Source: Robinsoniella sp.
GTDB taxonomy: Bacteria > Bacillota > Clostridia > Lachnospirales > Lachnospiraceae
Direction: 5' to 3'
Assembly (NCBI GenBank): GCA_022788205.1
Contig: JALEVQ010000024.1
Coordinates: 1 to 62,104, forward strand
DNA length: 62,104 bases
Part shown: positions 42,277 through 52,151 of the stretch, in pieces
Position numbering within the stretch: position 1 is the stretch's first letter
Layout: every line of letters begins with the position of its first letter
Program-made: the position numbers and the translations under genes
The notes under the pieces: model-generated
Databases searched by the model: none
Told to the model about the DNA's origin: nothing
The model's input: the letters and a program-made list of their open reading frames with translations, nothing else

Positions 42277-42296
42277 GCTGTACCTACCGGTACAGC
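42277..42296 (+). repeat. acpP-fabD intergenic hairpin
   Basis: GCTGTACC (42277-42284) and GGTACAGC (42289-42296) form a perfect 8-bp stem with a TACC loop. No T-run follows, so it is more likely an RNA-processing or stabilising element than a terminator. It could keep acpP message above that of later genes. Confidence 0.6.
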
Positions 42297-42314
42297 GGCA
42301 GAATGGAGATTGAG

Positions 42315-43250
42315 ATGAAGAGAGTCGCATTTGTATTTCCTGGGCAGGGTGCCCAGTATGTAGGAATGGGAAAAGATTTTTATGAGCAGATTCCGGAATG
42401 TAAGGAAGTATTTTCACTGGCTTCCAAGGTGACAGGACTGGATCTGCCAAAACTTTGTTTTGAGGAAAATGAAGAACTTTCGGTCACAGAGTACACACAG
42501 ATTGCGATGCTGACGGTGGAGGCAGCGATTTTCTGTGCGTTAAAGAACAGAGGGATTGTCTCTGATGTGAATGCAGGTCTCAGCCTGGGAGAGTACGGCG
42601 CGCTGATCGCTTCAGAGGTGTTTGATCTTGCCGATGCTTTTCGTGTGGTGCGCAAGAGAGGAATCTTTATGCAGGAAGCAGTGCCGCACGGCGGAGCAAT
42701 GATGGCAGTCTTGGGCATGGATGTCGAAAAGATCGAGCAGATCTGTGCAGATACCAAAGGAGTGGTGTCGGTGGCAAATTACAATTGTCCAGGACAGACG
42801 GTGATCACCGGAGAAGAAGAGGCAGTAAAACGCGCGTCAGAGGCGATGAAAGAGGCAGGGGCGAGAAGATGCATCCCGCTCAATGTAAGCGGACCGTTCC
42901 ACTCAGCAATGCTTGCAGGCGCAGGTGCAGCCCTGGGCGAAGTGCTCGATACCGTGGCGATTCATCAGATCAAGACACCGTACCTCACAAATGTGACGGC
43001 AGATTATGTAAAAAGCCCAGATGAAGTCAAAGGGCTGCTGATGAAGCAGGTTTCTTCCTCTGTTTTGTGGCAGCAAAGTGTGGAGAGGATGATTGCAGAC
43101 GGAGTGGACACGTTCGTTGAGATCGGATCTGGAAAAACTTTGACCGGATTCCTTAAAAAGATCGACCGCAGTGTGACGGGGATCAACGTAGAAAAAATGG
43201 AAGACTTTGAGAAAGTGATTGCCATGTGGCAAAAGGAGGGGCGTCTATGA
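42315..43250 (+). CDS. fabD: Malonyl-CoA:ACP transacylase
   Basis: A 311-residue acyltransferase with FPGQGAQYVGMGKD at the start and the active-site Ser in GLSLGEYGALIAS near residue 90. His in GPFHSAMLAGA near 197 completes the dyad. It moves malonyl groups from CoA to ACP. An in-frame ATG at 42303 exists, but GGAG just after it fits initiation at 42315. The stop overlaps the fabG start as ATGA. Confidence 0.95.
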   Translation: MKRVAFVFPGQGAQYVGMGKDFYEQIPECKEVFSLASKVTGLDLPKLCFEENEELSVTEYTQIAMLTVEAAIFCALKNRGIVSDVNAGLSLGEYGALIASEVFDLADAFRVVRKRGIFMQEAVPHGGAMMAVLGMDVEKIEQICADTKGVVSVANYNCPGQTVITGEEEAVKRASEAMKEAGARRCIPLNVSGPFHSAMLAGAGAALGEVLDTVAIHQIKTPYLTNVTADYVKSPDEVKGLLMKQVSSSVLWQQSVERMIADGVDTFVEIGSGKTLTGFLKKIDRSVTGINVEKMEDFEKVIAMWQKEGRL

Positions 43251-43987
43251 TGGAAGGAAAAGTGGCACTGGTGACAGGCGCCGGACGTGGAATCGGAAAA
43301 GCGATTGCACTGGCACTTGCAGCGCAGGGAGCATTTGTGATTGTCAATTACAATGGCTCAAGAGAGAGAGCAGAAGAAGTAGTCAGACAGATCAAAGAGC
43401 AAGGCGGTGACAGTGTCAGCTATCAGTGCAACGTCGCCAGCTTTTCAGAGACAGAAGCGATGATCAAGGATCTGATCAAGACATACCAGAGAATTGATAT
43501 CCTGGTCAACAATGCGGGGATTACGAGAGACAACCTGATCATGAAGATGAGTGAGGAAGATTTTGACCGCGTGCTGGAGACAAATTTAAAAGGGACATTC
43601 AACACGATCCGCCATGTGAGCAGACAGATGATTAAGCAGAGAGCAGGAAAAATCGTCAACATTGCCTCCGTCTCCGGCGTCCTTGGCAATGCCGGTCAGG
43701 CAAATTATGCGGCATCAAAAGCGGGCGTGATCGGTCTGACAAAGACGATGGCAAGAGAGCTTGCCTCAAGAGGAATCACTGTCAATGCGGTGGCACCGGG
43801 CTTTGTGAACACAGAAATGACTGAGGTGCTGGCAGAGAGCATCAAAGAGCAGGTGACAGGTCAGATTCCTCTGAGACGATTTGGAGAGGCAGAAGAGATC
43901 GCACAGGCAGTTGTATTTTTGGCGTCGGACGCAGCAAGCTACATCACAGGACAGGTGCTCTGTGTGGACGGCGGCATGGCGATGTAG
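43247..43987 (+). CDS. fabG: 3-oxoacyl-ACP reductase
   Basis: A 246-residue short-chain dehydrogenase. NADPH binding is TGAGRGIGKAIALAL, and the catalytic Ser-Tyr-Lys set lies in NIASVSGVLG and YAASKAGVIGLT. It reduces 3-oxoacyl-ACP during elongation. The start overlaps the fabD stop and has AGGAGG ahead. A closing VDGGMAM end is typical. Confidence 0.96.
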   Translation: MMEGKVALVTGAGRGIGKAIALALAAQGAFVIVNYNGSRERAEEVVRQIKEQGGDSVSYQCNVASFSETEAMIKDLIKTYQRIDILVNNAGITRDNLIMKMSEEDFDRVLETNLKGTFNTIRHVSRQMIKQRAGKIVNIASVSGVLGNAGQANYAASKAGVIGLTKTMARELASRGITVNAVAPGFVNTEMTEVLAESIKEQVTGQIPLRRFGEAEEIAQAVVFLASDAASYITGQVLCVDGGMAM

Positions 43988-43999
43988 GAGGAGAATCAG

Positions 44000-45235
44000 A
44001 TGAGAAGAGTAGTAGTGACAGGGATGGGAGCGATCACTCCGATTGGACTGGATGTGGAGAGCTTCTGGAATGGATTAAAGGAAAAAAAGATAGGATTTGG
44101 CGAAATCACTCACTTTGATGCCTCCGAGTACAAAGCAAAGCTGGCAGCAGAGGTCAAGGGCTTTGTCGGAAAAGACTACATGGATTTTAAGGCTGCAAAG
44201 CGAATGGAGCTGTTCTGCCAGTATGCGGTGGCAGCGGCGAAAGAGGCTTTAGAGCAGTCTGGGCTTGATATGGAGCAGGAAGATCCGTACCGTGTTGGAT
44301 GCTCGATTGGATCTGGAATCGGAAGCCTCCAGGCAGTAGAGCGAGAGCATACGAAGCTTCTCGAAAAAGGACCAAACAGGGTGAACCCTTTGCTGGTTCC
44401 TATGATGATCAGCAACATGGCGGCTGGAAACGTATCGATCCAGTTTGGATTGAAGGGAAAGAGCTTGAATGTGGTGACGGCGTGTGCGACAGGAACCCAT
44501 TCGATTGGGGAAGCGTACCGTTCTATCCAGACAAACGATGCGGATGTGATGGTGGCAGGCGGAACGGAGGCGGCAGTCACTCCGATTGGAATCGCCGGTT
44601 TCGCAGCGCTTACGGCACTGTCTTCTTCCACTGACCCAGAACGCTGCTCCATCCCGTTTGACCGCGACAGAGATGGCTTTGTGATGGGAGAAGGGGCAGG
44701 AATCGTTGTCTTAGAAGAGCTGGAACATGCAAAGAGAAGAGGCGCAAAGATTCTCGCAGAAGTGGTTGGATACGGAGCGACAAGTGACGCATACCACATC
44801 ACTTCCCCGGCAGAGGATGGCATGGGAGCAGCAAAAGCGATGGAGTACGCAGTCGCAGAGGCAGGAGTAGATAAGAGCGAAATCTTGTATATCAATGCGC
44901 ACGGCACAAGTACACACCACAATGATCTCTTCGAGACAAGAGCAATCAAGCAGGCTTTTGGAGATCACGCCTACAAGATGAAGATCAATTCGACAAAATC
45001 GATGATTGGTCATCTGTTAGGAGCCGCAGGAGCGGTGGAAGTGATCGCCTGCATCAAATCACTGCAGGAAGGATATCTCCATGCGACAGCAGGTCTTGAG
45101 CACCCGGACGAGGAGCTGGATCTCGATTACATTCAGGGAGAAGGCGTAGAAATGCCGATTCAGTATGCACTGAGCAATTCCCTTGGATTTGGTGGACATA
45201 ATGCGAGCATTTTGCTCAAAAAATATGAGGGGTAA
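44000..45235 (+). CDS. fabF: 3-oxoacyl-ACP synthase II
   Basis: A 411-residue condensing enzyme. The catalytic Cys is in VTACATGTHSIG near residue 163 and the two His residues are in NAHGTSTHHND and KSMIGHLLGAAGAVE. It elongates acyl-ACP with malonyl-ACP. No fabH is present in this operon, so initiation must come from a gene elsewhere. AGGAGG lies before the ATG. Confidence 0.96.
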   Translation: MRRVVVTGMGAITPIGLDVESFWNGLKEKKIGFGEITHFDASEYKAKLAAEVKGFVGKDYMDFKAAKRMELFCQYAVAAAKEALEQSGLDMEQEDPYRVGCSIGSGIGSLQAVEREHTKLLEKGPNRVNPLLVPMMISNMAAGNVSIQFGLKGKSLNVVTACATGTHSIGEAYRSIQTNDADVMVAGGTEAAVTPIGIAGFAALTALSSSTDPERCSIPFDRDRDGFVMGEGAGIVVLEELEHAKRRGAKILAEVVGYGATSDAYHITSPAEDGMGAAKAMEYAVAEAGVDKSEILYINAHGTSTHHNDLFETRAIKQAFGDHAYKMKINSTKSMIGHLLGAAGAVEVIACIKSLQEGYLHATAGLEHPDEELDLDYIQGEGVEMPIQYALSNSLGFGGHNASILLKKYEG

Positions 45236-45241
45236 AAAGCG

Positions 45242-45667
45242 ATGGAATACGAACAGTTAATCAACTTAATCAAGACCGTCTCTGCGTCCTCTCTGAGTGC
45301 GTTTGAGATGGAGGATGGCGACTTAAAAATTTGCATGGAGAAAAATGTGCAGGGACAGGTGATCGTCCAGAATCCGCAGACGGTCCTGGAGGCGAAACCT
45401 GAGGAGGAGAAAAAGGAAGAAACAATAGAAGGAAATGTAGTAAAGGCACCTCTGGTTGGAACCTTCTATGCTTCCTCCTCACCGGAAGGTGAGCCGTTTG
45501 TCAAAGTCGGGGATGTCGTGAGGAAAGGACAGACTCTTGGAATCATTGAGGCGATGAAGCTGATGAATGAGATCGAGTCCGAGTTTGATGGAACCGTGGA
45601 GGCGATCCTGATCGAAAACGGAAACATGGTAGAATATGGACAGTCCCTGTTTGTGATTCGCCCGTAA
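45242..45667 (+). CDS. accB: Biotin carboxyl carrier protein
   Basis: A 141-residue biotin carrier of acetyl-CoA carboxylase. The C-terminal biotinyl domain holds IIEAMKLMNEIE with the modified Lys, about 35 residues before the end. The N-terminal half is a helical segment and an acidic linker (EEEKKEETIEG). The gene lies between fabF and fabZ, as is common in Firmicutes. Confidence 0.95.
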   Translation: MEYEQLINLIKTVSASSLSAFEMEDGDLKICMEKNVQGQVIVQNPQTVLEAKPEEEKKEETIEGNVVKAPLVGTFYASSSPEGEPFVKVGDVVRKGQTLGIIEAMKLMNEIESEFDGTVEAILIENGNMVEYGQSLFVIRP

Positions 45668-45779
45668 GCGCTCTGCCTGCGGCTGGCATGGCAGACAGGA
45701 GAGATAAGAGAGTCACAGAAAGATGGAGTTTTCCGCCTTACACGCGCAAAGCGTGAGAGGGCGGGGCAGGAGGTAAGAA

Positions 45780-46205
45780 ATGAAATTATCAACGAAAGAG
45801 ATTATGGAGATTATTCCTCACAGACAGCCGTTTTTGCTGATTGACACGATCGAAGAGTTGGAGCCTGGGAAACGTGGCGTGGGAAGAAAATGCGTGACGT
45901 ACAATGAGCCGTTTTTTGGCGGTCATTTTCCAGGAGAACCGGTCATGCCGGGCGTGCTGATCGTGGAGGCATTGGCACAGGTTGGTGCGGTTGTGATTTT
46001 AAGCTGCCCTGAATTCAAGGGAAAGACAGCGTATTTTGGTGCAATCAATTCAGCGAAGTTTAAAAGAAAGATTGTGCCGGGTGATGTGCTGACGCTGGAA
46101 GTAGAGATGATCAAGCAAAAAGGACCGATCGGTGTCGGCAAGGCGACAGCGACAGTGGATGGAGCGCTTGCTGTCTCGGCAGAGCTGACGTTTGCGATTG
46201 GCTGA
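45780..46205 (+). CDS. fabZ: 3-hydroxyacyl-ACP dehydratase FabZ
   Basis: A 141-residue hotdog-fold dehydratase with [17 protein letters not shown], the active-site His and Glu in [20 protein letters not shown]. It forms trans-2-enoyl-ACP for FabK. In some Firmicutes a FabZ homologue also isomerises for unsaturated lipid synthesis; this cannot be told from sequence. AGGAGG lies before the ATG. A CG-rich hairpin sits in the 112-base gap after accB. Confidence 0.95.
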   Translation: MKLSTKEIMEIIPHRQPFLLIDTIEELEPGKRGVGRKCVTYNEPFFGGHFPGEPVMPGVLIVEALAQVGAVVILSCPEFKGKTAYFGAINSAKFKRKIVPGDVLTLEVEMIKQKGPIGVGKATATVDGALAVSAELTFAIG

Positions 46206-46222
46206 CAAAACAGGAGGAAGAG

Positions 46223-47572
46223 ATGTTTCAGAAGATTTTGATTGCAAACAGAGGGGAAATCGCAGTGCGGATTATCCGCGCATGCCGTGAGATGGGGATC
46301 AAGACCGTCGCTGTGTACTCCGAGGCAGACAGAGAGGCGCTGCACGCACAACTTGCGGATGAGGCGATCTGCATTGGCCCGGCGTCTTCTCTGGAGAGTT
46401 ATCTGAATATGGAGCAGATTCTGAGTGCGACGATCGCGACGAAAGCTGACGCGATTCATCCTGGATTTGGATTTTTGTCAGAAAACAGCAAGTTTGCTCA
46501 GATGTGCCAGAAATGTAATATCACCTTCATCGGTCCGTCCGCAGAGATGATGGAGCGGATGGGAAATAAGTCGGAGGCGCGAAAGACCATGATGGCGGCG
46601 AAAGTTCCCGTTGTCCCGGGGACAAAAGAGCCAGTCTATGACGCCGAAGAGGGCAAGAAGATCGCGGATGAGATGGGATATCCAGTGATGATCAAAGCTT
46701 CCTCGGGCGGTGGCGGCAAAGGAATGCGCATCTGTGAGCGGGCAGAAGAGTTCTGTGAAAATTTCTGCACGGCGCAGATGGAATCTGTGCGCGCATTCAA
46801 TGACAACACGATGTACATTGAAAAGTATATCGCTCACCCAAGACATATCGAGTTTCAGATTCTCGCCGATAAGTTTGGAAATGTGGTTCAGCTCGGAGAG
46901 AGAGATTGCTCGATCCAGAGACACCATCAAAAAGTTCTGGAAGAGTCGCCTTCCTGCGCACTGAGCGAAGAGCTGAGAAAGAATATGGGAGACGCAGCCG
47001 TCCATGCGGCGAAGGCAGCAGGGTACGAGAATGCGGGAACCGTTGAATTTTTGCTCGATGAGACAGGAAATTTTTATTTTATTGAGATGAATACAAGAAT
47101 TCAGGTGGAGCATCCGGTCACAGAGATGGTTTCCGGGATTGACATGATCAAAGAGCAGATTCGCATTGCAGCGGGATATCCGCTCGACAAAAAACAGGAA
47201 GACATCAAACTGCAAGGTCATGCGATCGAGTGCAGAATCAATGCGGAAGATCCAAAAAGAAATTTTATGCCGTGTCCGGGTGTCATTGAAGAGCTTCATC
47301 TGCCGGGTGGTTTTGGCGTGCGAGTGGACACCGCCGTGTATCAGGGGTATGAGATCCCGCCATTTTATGATTCGATGATCGCCAAGGTCATCGTACATGA
47401 CAAGGACAGAGCCTCAGCAATCAATAAGATGAGAAGCGCACTTGGAGAGCTGATTTTGGAAGGCGTTGTGACAAACATTGATTTTCAGTATGAGATTTTG
47501 AACAACAAAGATTTTCAGGAGGGAAAAACTTCCACTGATTTTATCCCGGAGCACTTTCCGGTGGAAGGGTAA
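46223..47572 (+). CDS. accC: Biotin carboxylase
   Basis: A 449-residue biotin carboxylase of ATP-grasp fold. MFQKILIANRGEIAVRIIRA starts it, the glycine-rich ATP loop is ASSGGGGKGMRI, and EMNTRIQVEHPVTE and the ECRINAEDP block are present. It carboxylates biotin on AccB using bicarbonate and ATP. AGGAGG precedes the ATG. Confidence 0.97.
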   Translation: MFQKILIANRGEIAVRIIRACREMGIKTVAVYSEADREALHAQLADEAICIGPASSLESYLNMEQILSATIATKADAIHPGFGFLSENSKFAQMCQKCNITFIGPSAEMMERMGNKSEARKTMMAAKVPVVPGTKEPVYDAEEGKKIADEMGYPVMIKASSGGGGKGMRICERAEEFCENFCTAQMESVRAFNDNTMYIEKYIAHPRHIEFQILADKFGNVVQLGERDCSIQRHHQKVLEESPSCALSEELRKNMGDAAVHAAKAAGYENAGTVEFLLDETGNFYFIEMNTRIQVEHPVTEMVSGIDMIKEQIRIAAGYPLDKKQEDIKLQGHAIECRINAEDPKRNFMPCPGVIEELHLPGGFGVRVDTAVYQGYEIPPFYDSMIAKVIVHDKDRASAINKMRSALGELILEGVVTNIDFQYEILNNKDFQEGKTSTDFIPEHFPVEG

Positions 47573-47647
47573 ATCGATTTTTGACCTGAGAAGAATGACA
47601 AGGATGGAAGAGACAGAAGGATCATTTGACGAGAGTGAGGATGGAAG

Positions 47648-49372
47648 ATGGCAAAGTTAAAAAATTTGTTTAAAAAGACAAATTATATTTCGATTGGACA
47701 CAGCACACCAGAGAGAGAAGAGCCAAAAGCGCCGGCTGTCCCGGAGGGAATGTGGGTCAAGTGTCCACATTGCGGCGAGCTTTTATATAAGGAAGATGTC
47801 CGGGAAAATTTTTATGTCTGTCCGAAATGTCAGGGATATTTTCGCATCAAGACAAAGACAAGAATCCGCATGATCGCAGATGCCGGAAGCTTTGAGCCAT
47901 GGTTCGAAGATCTGGAGGAGAAAAATCCGCTTCAATATCCGGGATATGAAGAAAAACTGGAAGAACTGAGAGAAAAGACACATTTAAAAGAAGCTGTCAC
48001 GATCGGAAAGTGTAAGATTGAGGGCGAGGAGGCAGTGCTCGGCGTGTGCGATGCCAGATTTTTGATGGCAAGTATGGGATACGTCGTGGGAGAAAAGATC
48101 ACAAGGGCGGTTGAGCGGGCGACAAAGCTTCGCCTTCCAGTCATTTTGTTCTGCTGTTCCGGAGGGGCGAGAATGCAGGAAGGGATCGTCTCCCTGATGC
48201 AGATGGCAAAGACCTCAGCGGCACTGAAACGCCACAGCGATGCTGGACTTCTCTATATCCCAGTCCTGACAGACCCGACGACGGGAGGCGTGACGGCAAG
48301 TTTTGCGATGCTGGGCGATGTGATACTGGCAGAGCCAGGCGCCTTGATAGGTTTTGCAGGACCGCGTGTGATTGAACAGACGACAGGAGAAAAATTGCCG
48401 GAAGGATTCCAGAGGGCAGAGTTCCTTCTGGAAAAGGGAATGATTGACGGGATTGTAAAACGAAGTGAGCTGAGACATACACTGAGCACACTGATTCAAT
48501 TTCACAAGCGGGATTACCGTTCCATCGCTTTTGAAAAAGAGAGTGGAAAAGACAGAAGGACAGAAACAAAAAAAGACTTGGAAAAACCAGAGATTTCGGC
48601 GTGGGAGCATGTAGAGATTTCAAGAAGTGCGACACGACCGACGAGTCTCGATTATATAGATCAGATTTTTACCGATTTTGTGGAACTGCACGGAGATCGT
48701 GCCTACCGCGATGACGGCGCTGTAGTCGGCGGAATCGCAATGCTGGACGGACAGCCGGTGACGGTGATCGGTCAGCAGAAAGGGAAGAGTACAAAAGAAA
48801 ATCTGGTGCGCAGCTTTGGAATGGTCTCGCCGGAAGGCTACCGCAAAGCATTGCGCCTGATGAAGCAGGCGGAGAAATTTGAGCGCCCGGTGATTTGCTT
48901 TGTGGACACCCCGGGGGCAGCGTGTGGAATCGGAGCGGAGGAGCGCGGACAGGGTGAGGCGATCGCGCGCAATCTGGCTGAGATGGCTGGACTGAAGGTG
49001 CCGGTTTTGAGCATTTTAATCGGAGAGGGCGGCAGCGGAGGAGCGCTGGCGCTGGCGGTCGCAAATGAAGTCTGGATGATGGAGAATGCGACGTACTCGA
49101 TCTTATCGCCGGAAGGCTTCGCATCGATCCTGTGGAAAGACGGAAAGAGAGCAAAGGAAGCATCAGAGGTGATGAAGATCACGGCGAAGGATTTAAAAGA
49201 ACTTGGAATTGTTGAGCAGGTGATCGAGGAGAGAGAGCCTGCCGATCAGGAGAATCTCCCTAAGATCGCAGAGGAGATGAAACGGTCGATGAAAAAGTTC
49301 TTGTGGGAATCTGCGAAAAAGACGGGAAGACAGCTGGAAGAAGAGCGATATGAGAGATTCCGCGGAATGTGA
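47648..49372 (+). CDS. accDA: Fused AccD-AccA carboxyltransferase
   Basis: A 574-residue fusion of the two carboxyltransferase subunits. Residues 1-295 are AccD, starting with a four-Cys zinc ribbon (CPHCGELL and CPKCQGYF) and containing [11 protein letters not shown]. Residues 310-574 are AccA, with [36 protein letters not shown] and [19 protein letters not shown]. The fusion fixes subunit ratio at 1:1. It completes acetyl-CoA carboxylase with accB and accC. Confidence 0.95.
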   Translation: MAKLKNLFKKTNYISIGHSTPEREEPKAPAVPEGMWVKCPHCGELLYKEDVRENFYVCPKCQGYFRIKTKTRIRMIADAGSFEPWFEDLEEKNPLQYPGYEEKLEELREKTHLKEAVTIGKCKIEGEEAVLGVCDARFLMASMGYVVGEKITRAVERATKLRLPVILFCCSGGARMQEGIVSLMQMAKTSAALKRHSDAGLLYIPVLTDPTTGGVTASFAMLGDVILAEPGALIGFAGPRVIEQTTGEKLPEGFQRAEFLLEKGMIDGIVKRSELRHTLSTLIQFHKRDYRSIAFEKESGKDRRTETKKDLEKPEISAWEHVEISRSATRPTSLDYIDQIFTDFVELHGDRAYRDDGAVVGGIAMLDGQPVTVIGQQKGKSTKENLVRSFGMVSPEGYRKALRLMKQAEKFERPVICFVDTPGAACGIGAEERGQGEAIARNLAEMAGLKVPVLSILIGEGGSGGALALAVANEVWMMENATYSILSPEGFASILWKDGKRAKEASEVMKITAKDLKELGIVEQVIEEREPADQENLPKIAEEMKRSMKKFLWESAKKTGRQLEEERYERFRGM

Positions 49373-49407
49373 GCGCAGAGTCTTCAAAGAAATGGAGGAT
49401 CGATCGT

Positions 49408-50487
49408 ATGGAGATAAAACCATTACAGATAGGAGAGCTGATGGCACGAGTGCCAGTGATACAAGGAGGTATGGGTGTCGGGATCAGCTTGTCGAACCTT
49501 GCAGGGAGCGTTGCCTCCTGCGGCGGTGTCGGTGTGATTTCCTCCGCGCAGATCGGATTTCGCGATCCGGATTTTTTTAAAAATCCTCTGGAGACGAATC
49601 TGAGAGTGCTGGGGAATGAGATCCGCAAGGCGAAGGAACTTGCAAAAGGCGGAATCATTGGTGTCAACATTATGGTGGTCACGCAGAAGTATGAACAGTA
49701 TGTCAGGGAAGCAGTCAAAGCCGGGGCAGACTTGATTATATCGGGCGCCGGACTGCCGACGATGCTGCCGGAATTGGTCGAGGGTGCGAAGACGAAGATC
49801 GCACCGATCGTCTCCACAGTAAAGGCGGCATCGGTGATCTGCAAGATGTGGGATCGAAAATATAAGAGGGTGCCAGATCTGGTGGTGATTGAAGGACCAA
49901 AAGCGGGAGGGCATCTGGGATTTCACGAGGAAGAGCTGGGACGATACACGAAAGAGGAGTATGAAAAAGAAATTCTGGGGATCTTTGACGTAGTGCGAGA
50001 GTATGCCAGAAAGTATGGAAAGAAAATTCCGGTAGTGGTGGCAGGTGGAATTTTTGACCGGGCAGATTTCTTACATGCGCTGGAGTTGGGAGCAGACGGT
50101 GTGCAGATGGGGACACGGTTTGTGACAACGTACGAGTGTGACGCGGACGACGCGTACAAGCAGACGTATCTCGATGCGAAGAAGGAAGATATCCAGATCG
50201 TGAAAAGTCCAGTCGGAATGCCGGGCAGAGCTATCTGCAACGCTTTTATCGAGGAGAGAAAAAAAGCAAGAGAGAAGATCGATCACTGCTTTCAGTGCAT
50301 CAAGACCTGCAATCCGAAAGAAACCCCTTACTGCATCACGAAGGCATTGATCCATGCGGCGAAGGGCGATGTGGATCATGGATTGCTTTTCTGCGGCGCC
50401 AATGCATACCGCTGTCAGAAGATTGAACATGTCAGTGATATCTTGGATGAACTGACAGGGAAAGAAACATCTGTGACGATGGCGTAG
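49408..50487 (+). CDS. fabK: Enoyl-ACP reductase FabK
   Basis: A 359-residue FMN-dependent protein of the FabK/nitronate monooxygenase group. The barrel starts VIQGGMGVGISLSNLAG; GGIIGVNIMVVT, GGHLGFHEEELGRY and VVVAGGIFDRADFL follow. Position at the end of the fatty-acid operon and absence of fabI support FabK. Residues 295-350 hold a Cys-rich tail (CFQCIKTC, then several more Cys) not found in the short streptococcal FabK and possibly a metal site. GGAGG lies 11 bases ahead of the ATG. Confidence 0.88.
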   Translation: MEIKPLQIGELMARVPVIQGGMGVGISLSNLAGSVASCGGVGVISSAQIGFRDPDFFKNPLETNLRVLGNEIRKAKELAKGGIIGVNIMVVTQKYEQYVREAVKAGADLIISGAGLPTMLPELVEGAKTKIAPIVSTVKAASVICKMWDRKYKRVPDLVVIEGPKAGGHLGFHEEELGRYTKEEYEKEILGIFDVVREYARKYGKKIPVVVAGGIFDRADFLHALELGADGVQMGTRFVTTYECDADDAYKQTYLDAKKEDIQIVKSPVGMPGRAICNAFIEERKKAREKIDHCFQCIKTCNPKETPYCITKALIHAAKGDVDHGLLFCGANAYRCQKIEHVSDILDELTGKETSVTMA

Positions 50488-50541
50488 CGTCATCAGCCAT
50501 GATCTGACACAAACAAAATTGCGATGGATACAGAAAATCTG

Positions 50542-50620
50542 TTGTCAATTTGAAAATTTTATGCTACATTTAGATAAGATTCAACCAGCAGGGAAGTCTT
50601 CCGGTTTTCGGGATACTTCC
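50542..50620 (+). promoter_or_regulatory. gltX promoter and leader hairpin
   Basis: TTGTCA (50542-50547), a 17-base spacer and extended TGC-TACATT (50565-50570) make a promoter. GGAAGT (50592-50597) pairs with ACTTCC (50615-50620), followed by only three T residues, so attenuation is uncertain. No T-box was recognised. Confidence 0.5.
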
Positions 50621-50693
50621 TTTGCATGTTATAAAACATTTTTTGTGAAATACTATGCATGAGTTGAAACAACATGATAAAGGAGTCTGCGAT

Positions 50694-52151
50694 ATGGCAA
50701 AAGTAAGAACAAGATTTGCGCCAAGCCCTACGGGAAGGATGCATGTAGGAAATTTGAGAACAGCGTTGTATGCCTACCTGATTGCAAAGCATGAGGGCGG
50801 AGATTTTATGCTTCGTATTGAAGATACGGATCAGGAGCGTTTTATGGAAGGCGCTCTGGATATTATCTATAGAACACTGGAAAAGACAGGACTGGTTCAC
50901 GACGAGGGACCGGACAAGGACGGAGGAGTCGGTCCATATGTACAGAGCGAGCGCCAGGCTCAGGGCATCTACCTGAAATATGCGAAGATGCTGATTGAGA
51001 AAGGCGAGGCGTATTACTGCTTCTGCGACAAGGAGAGACTTGAGAGCCTCAAACAGGAAGTTGCGGGAAAAGAGATTGTGGTATATGACAAACATTGCCT
51101 CCACCTCTCCAAAGAGGAGATTGAGGAGAAATTAAATGCGGGCGTTCCGTACGTGATCCGCCAGAATGTTCCACAGGAAGGCACAACAAAATTTGTGGAT
51201 GAAATCTACGGCGAGATCGAAGTGCCGAATGCAGAGCTGGACGACATGATCCTGATCAAATCCGATGGATATCCGACCTACAATTTTGCCAACGTGGTGG
51301 ATGACCATCTGATGGGAATCACACATGTGGTCAGAGGAAACGAGTATCTGTCCTCTGCACCGAAATACAACCGTCTGTATGCGGCATTCGGATGGGACGT
51401 TCCAGTCTATATCCACTGTCCGCTGATCACGAACGAAGAGCATCAGAAGCTGAGCAAGAGAAGCGGTCACTCTTCGTATGAAGATCTGCTGGATCAGGGA
51501 TTTGTCAGCGAGGCGATCGTCAACTATGTGGCGCTGCTTGGATGGAGCCCGCAGGAGAACCGGGAGATCTTTTCTCTGGAAGAGCTGGTGAAAGTGTTCG
51601 ACTATCACCACATCAGCAAATCACCGGCTGTCTTTGACGTCCAGAAATTGAAATGGATGAACGGTGAGTACATCAAGGCGATGGACTTTGAGAAATTCTA
51701 CGAGATGGCACTGCCTTACTTAAAACAGGCGATCACAAAAGATCTCGATCTGAGAAAGATTGCTGAGATGGTGAAGACAAGAATCGAGGTCTTCCCGGAT
51801 ATCATAGAGATGGTAGATTTCTTCGAGAAACTGCCAGAGTATGACATCTCCATGTATGCTCACAAGAAGATGAAGACGACACCAGAGTCTTCCCTGGAAG
51901 TGTTAAAAGAGCTGCTGCCGATCTTTGAGGCGCAGGAGGATTACAGCAACGATGCGCTGTATGAGACACTGAGAAAATATGTGGAAGAAAAAGGATGCAA
52001 AAATGGCTATGCGATGTGGCCAGTGCGCACGGCGGTCTCCGGAAAACAGATGACACCGGCAGGTGCTACCGAGATCATGGAGATCATCGGAAAAGAAGAA
52101 TCCATCGCACGCATCAAAAAAGCAATCGAAAAATTAAGTGCAGGTGTATAA
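50694..52151 (+). CDS. gltX: Glutamyl-tRNA synthetase
   Basis: A 485-residue class I synthetase. The HIGH motif is [20 protein letters not shown] near residue 8 and the KMSKS motif is KLSKRSGH near 258. The C-terminal half is the anticodon-binding domain. It charges tRNA-Glu, and possibly tRNA-Gln for the indirect route. The ATG at 50694 is used because AAAGGAG lies just upstream, rather than the in-frame ATG at 50655. Its stop is immediately followed by the helicase start. Confidence 0.95.
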   Translation: MAKVRTRFAPSPTGRMHVGNLRTALYAYLIAKHEGGDFMLRIEDTDQERFMEGALDIIYRTLEKTGLVHDEGPDKDGGVGPYVQSERQAQGIYLKYAKMLIEKGEAYYCFCDKERLESLKQEVAGKEIVVYDKHCLHLSKEEIEEKLNAGVPYVIRQNVPQEGTTKFVDEIYGEIEVPNAELDDMILIKSDGYPTYNFANVVDDHLMGITHVVRGNEYLSSAPKYNRLYAAFGWDVPVYIHCPLITNEEHQKLSKRSGHSSYEDLLDQGFVSEAIVNYVALLGWSPQENREIFSLEELVKVFDYHHISKSPAVFDVQKLKWMNGEYIKAMDFEKFYEMALPYLKQAITKDLDLRKIAEMVKTRIEVFPDIIEMVDFFEKLPEYDISMYAHKKMKTTPESSLEVLKELLPIFEAQEDYSNDALYETLRKYVEEKGCKNGYAMWPVRTAVSGKQMTPAGATEIMEIIGKEESIARIKKAIEKLSAGV

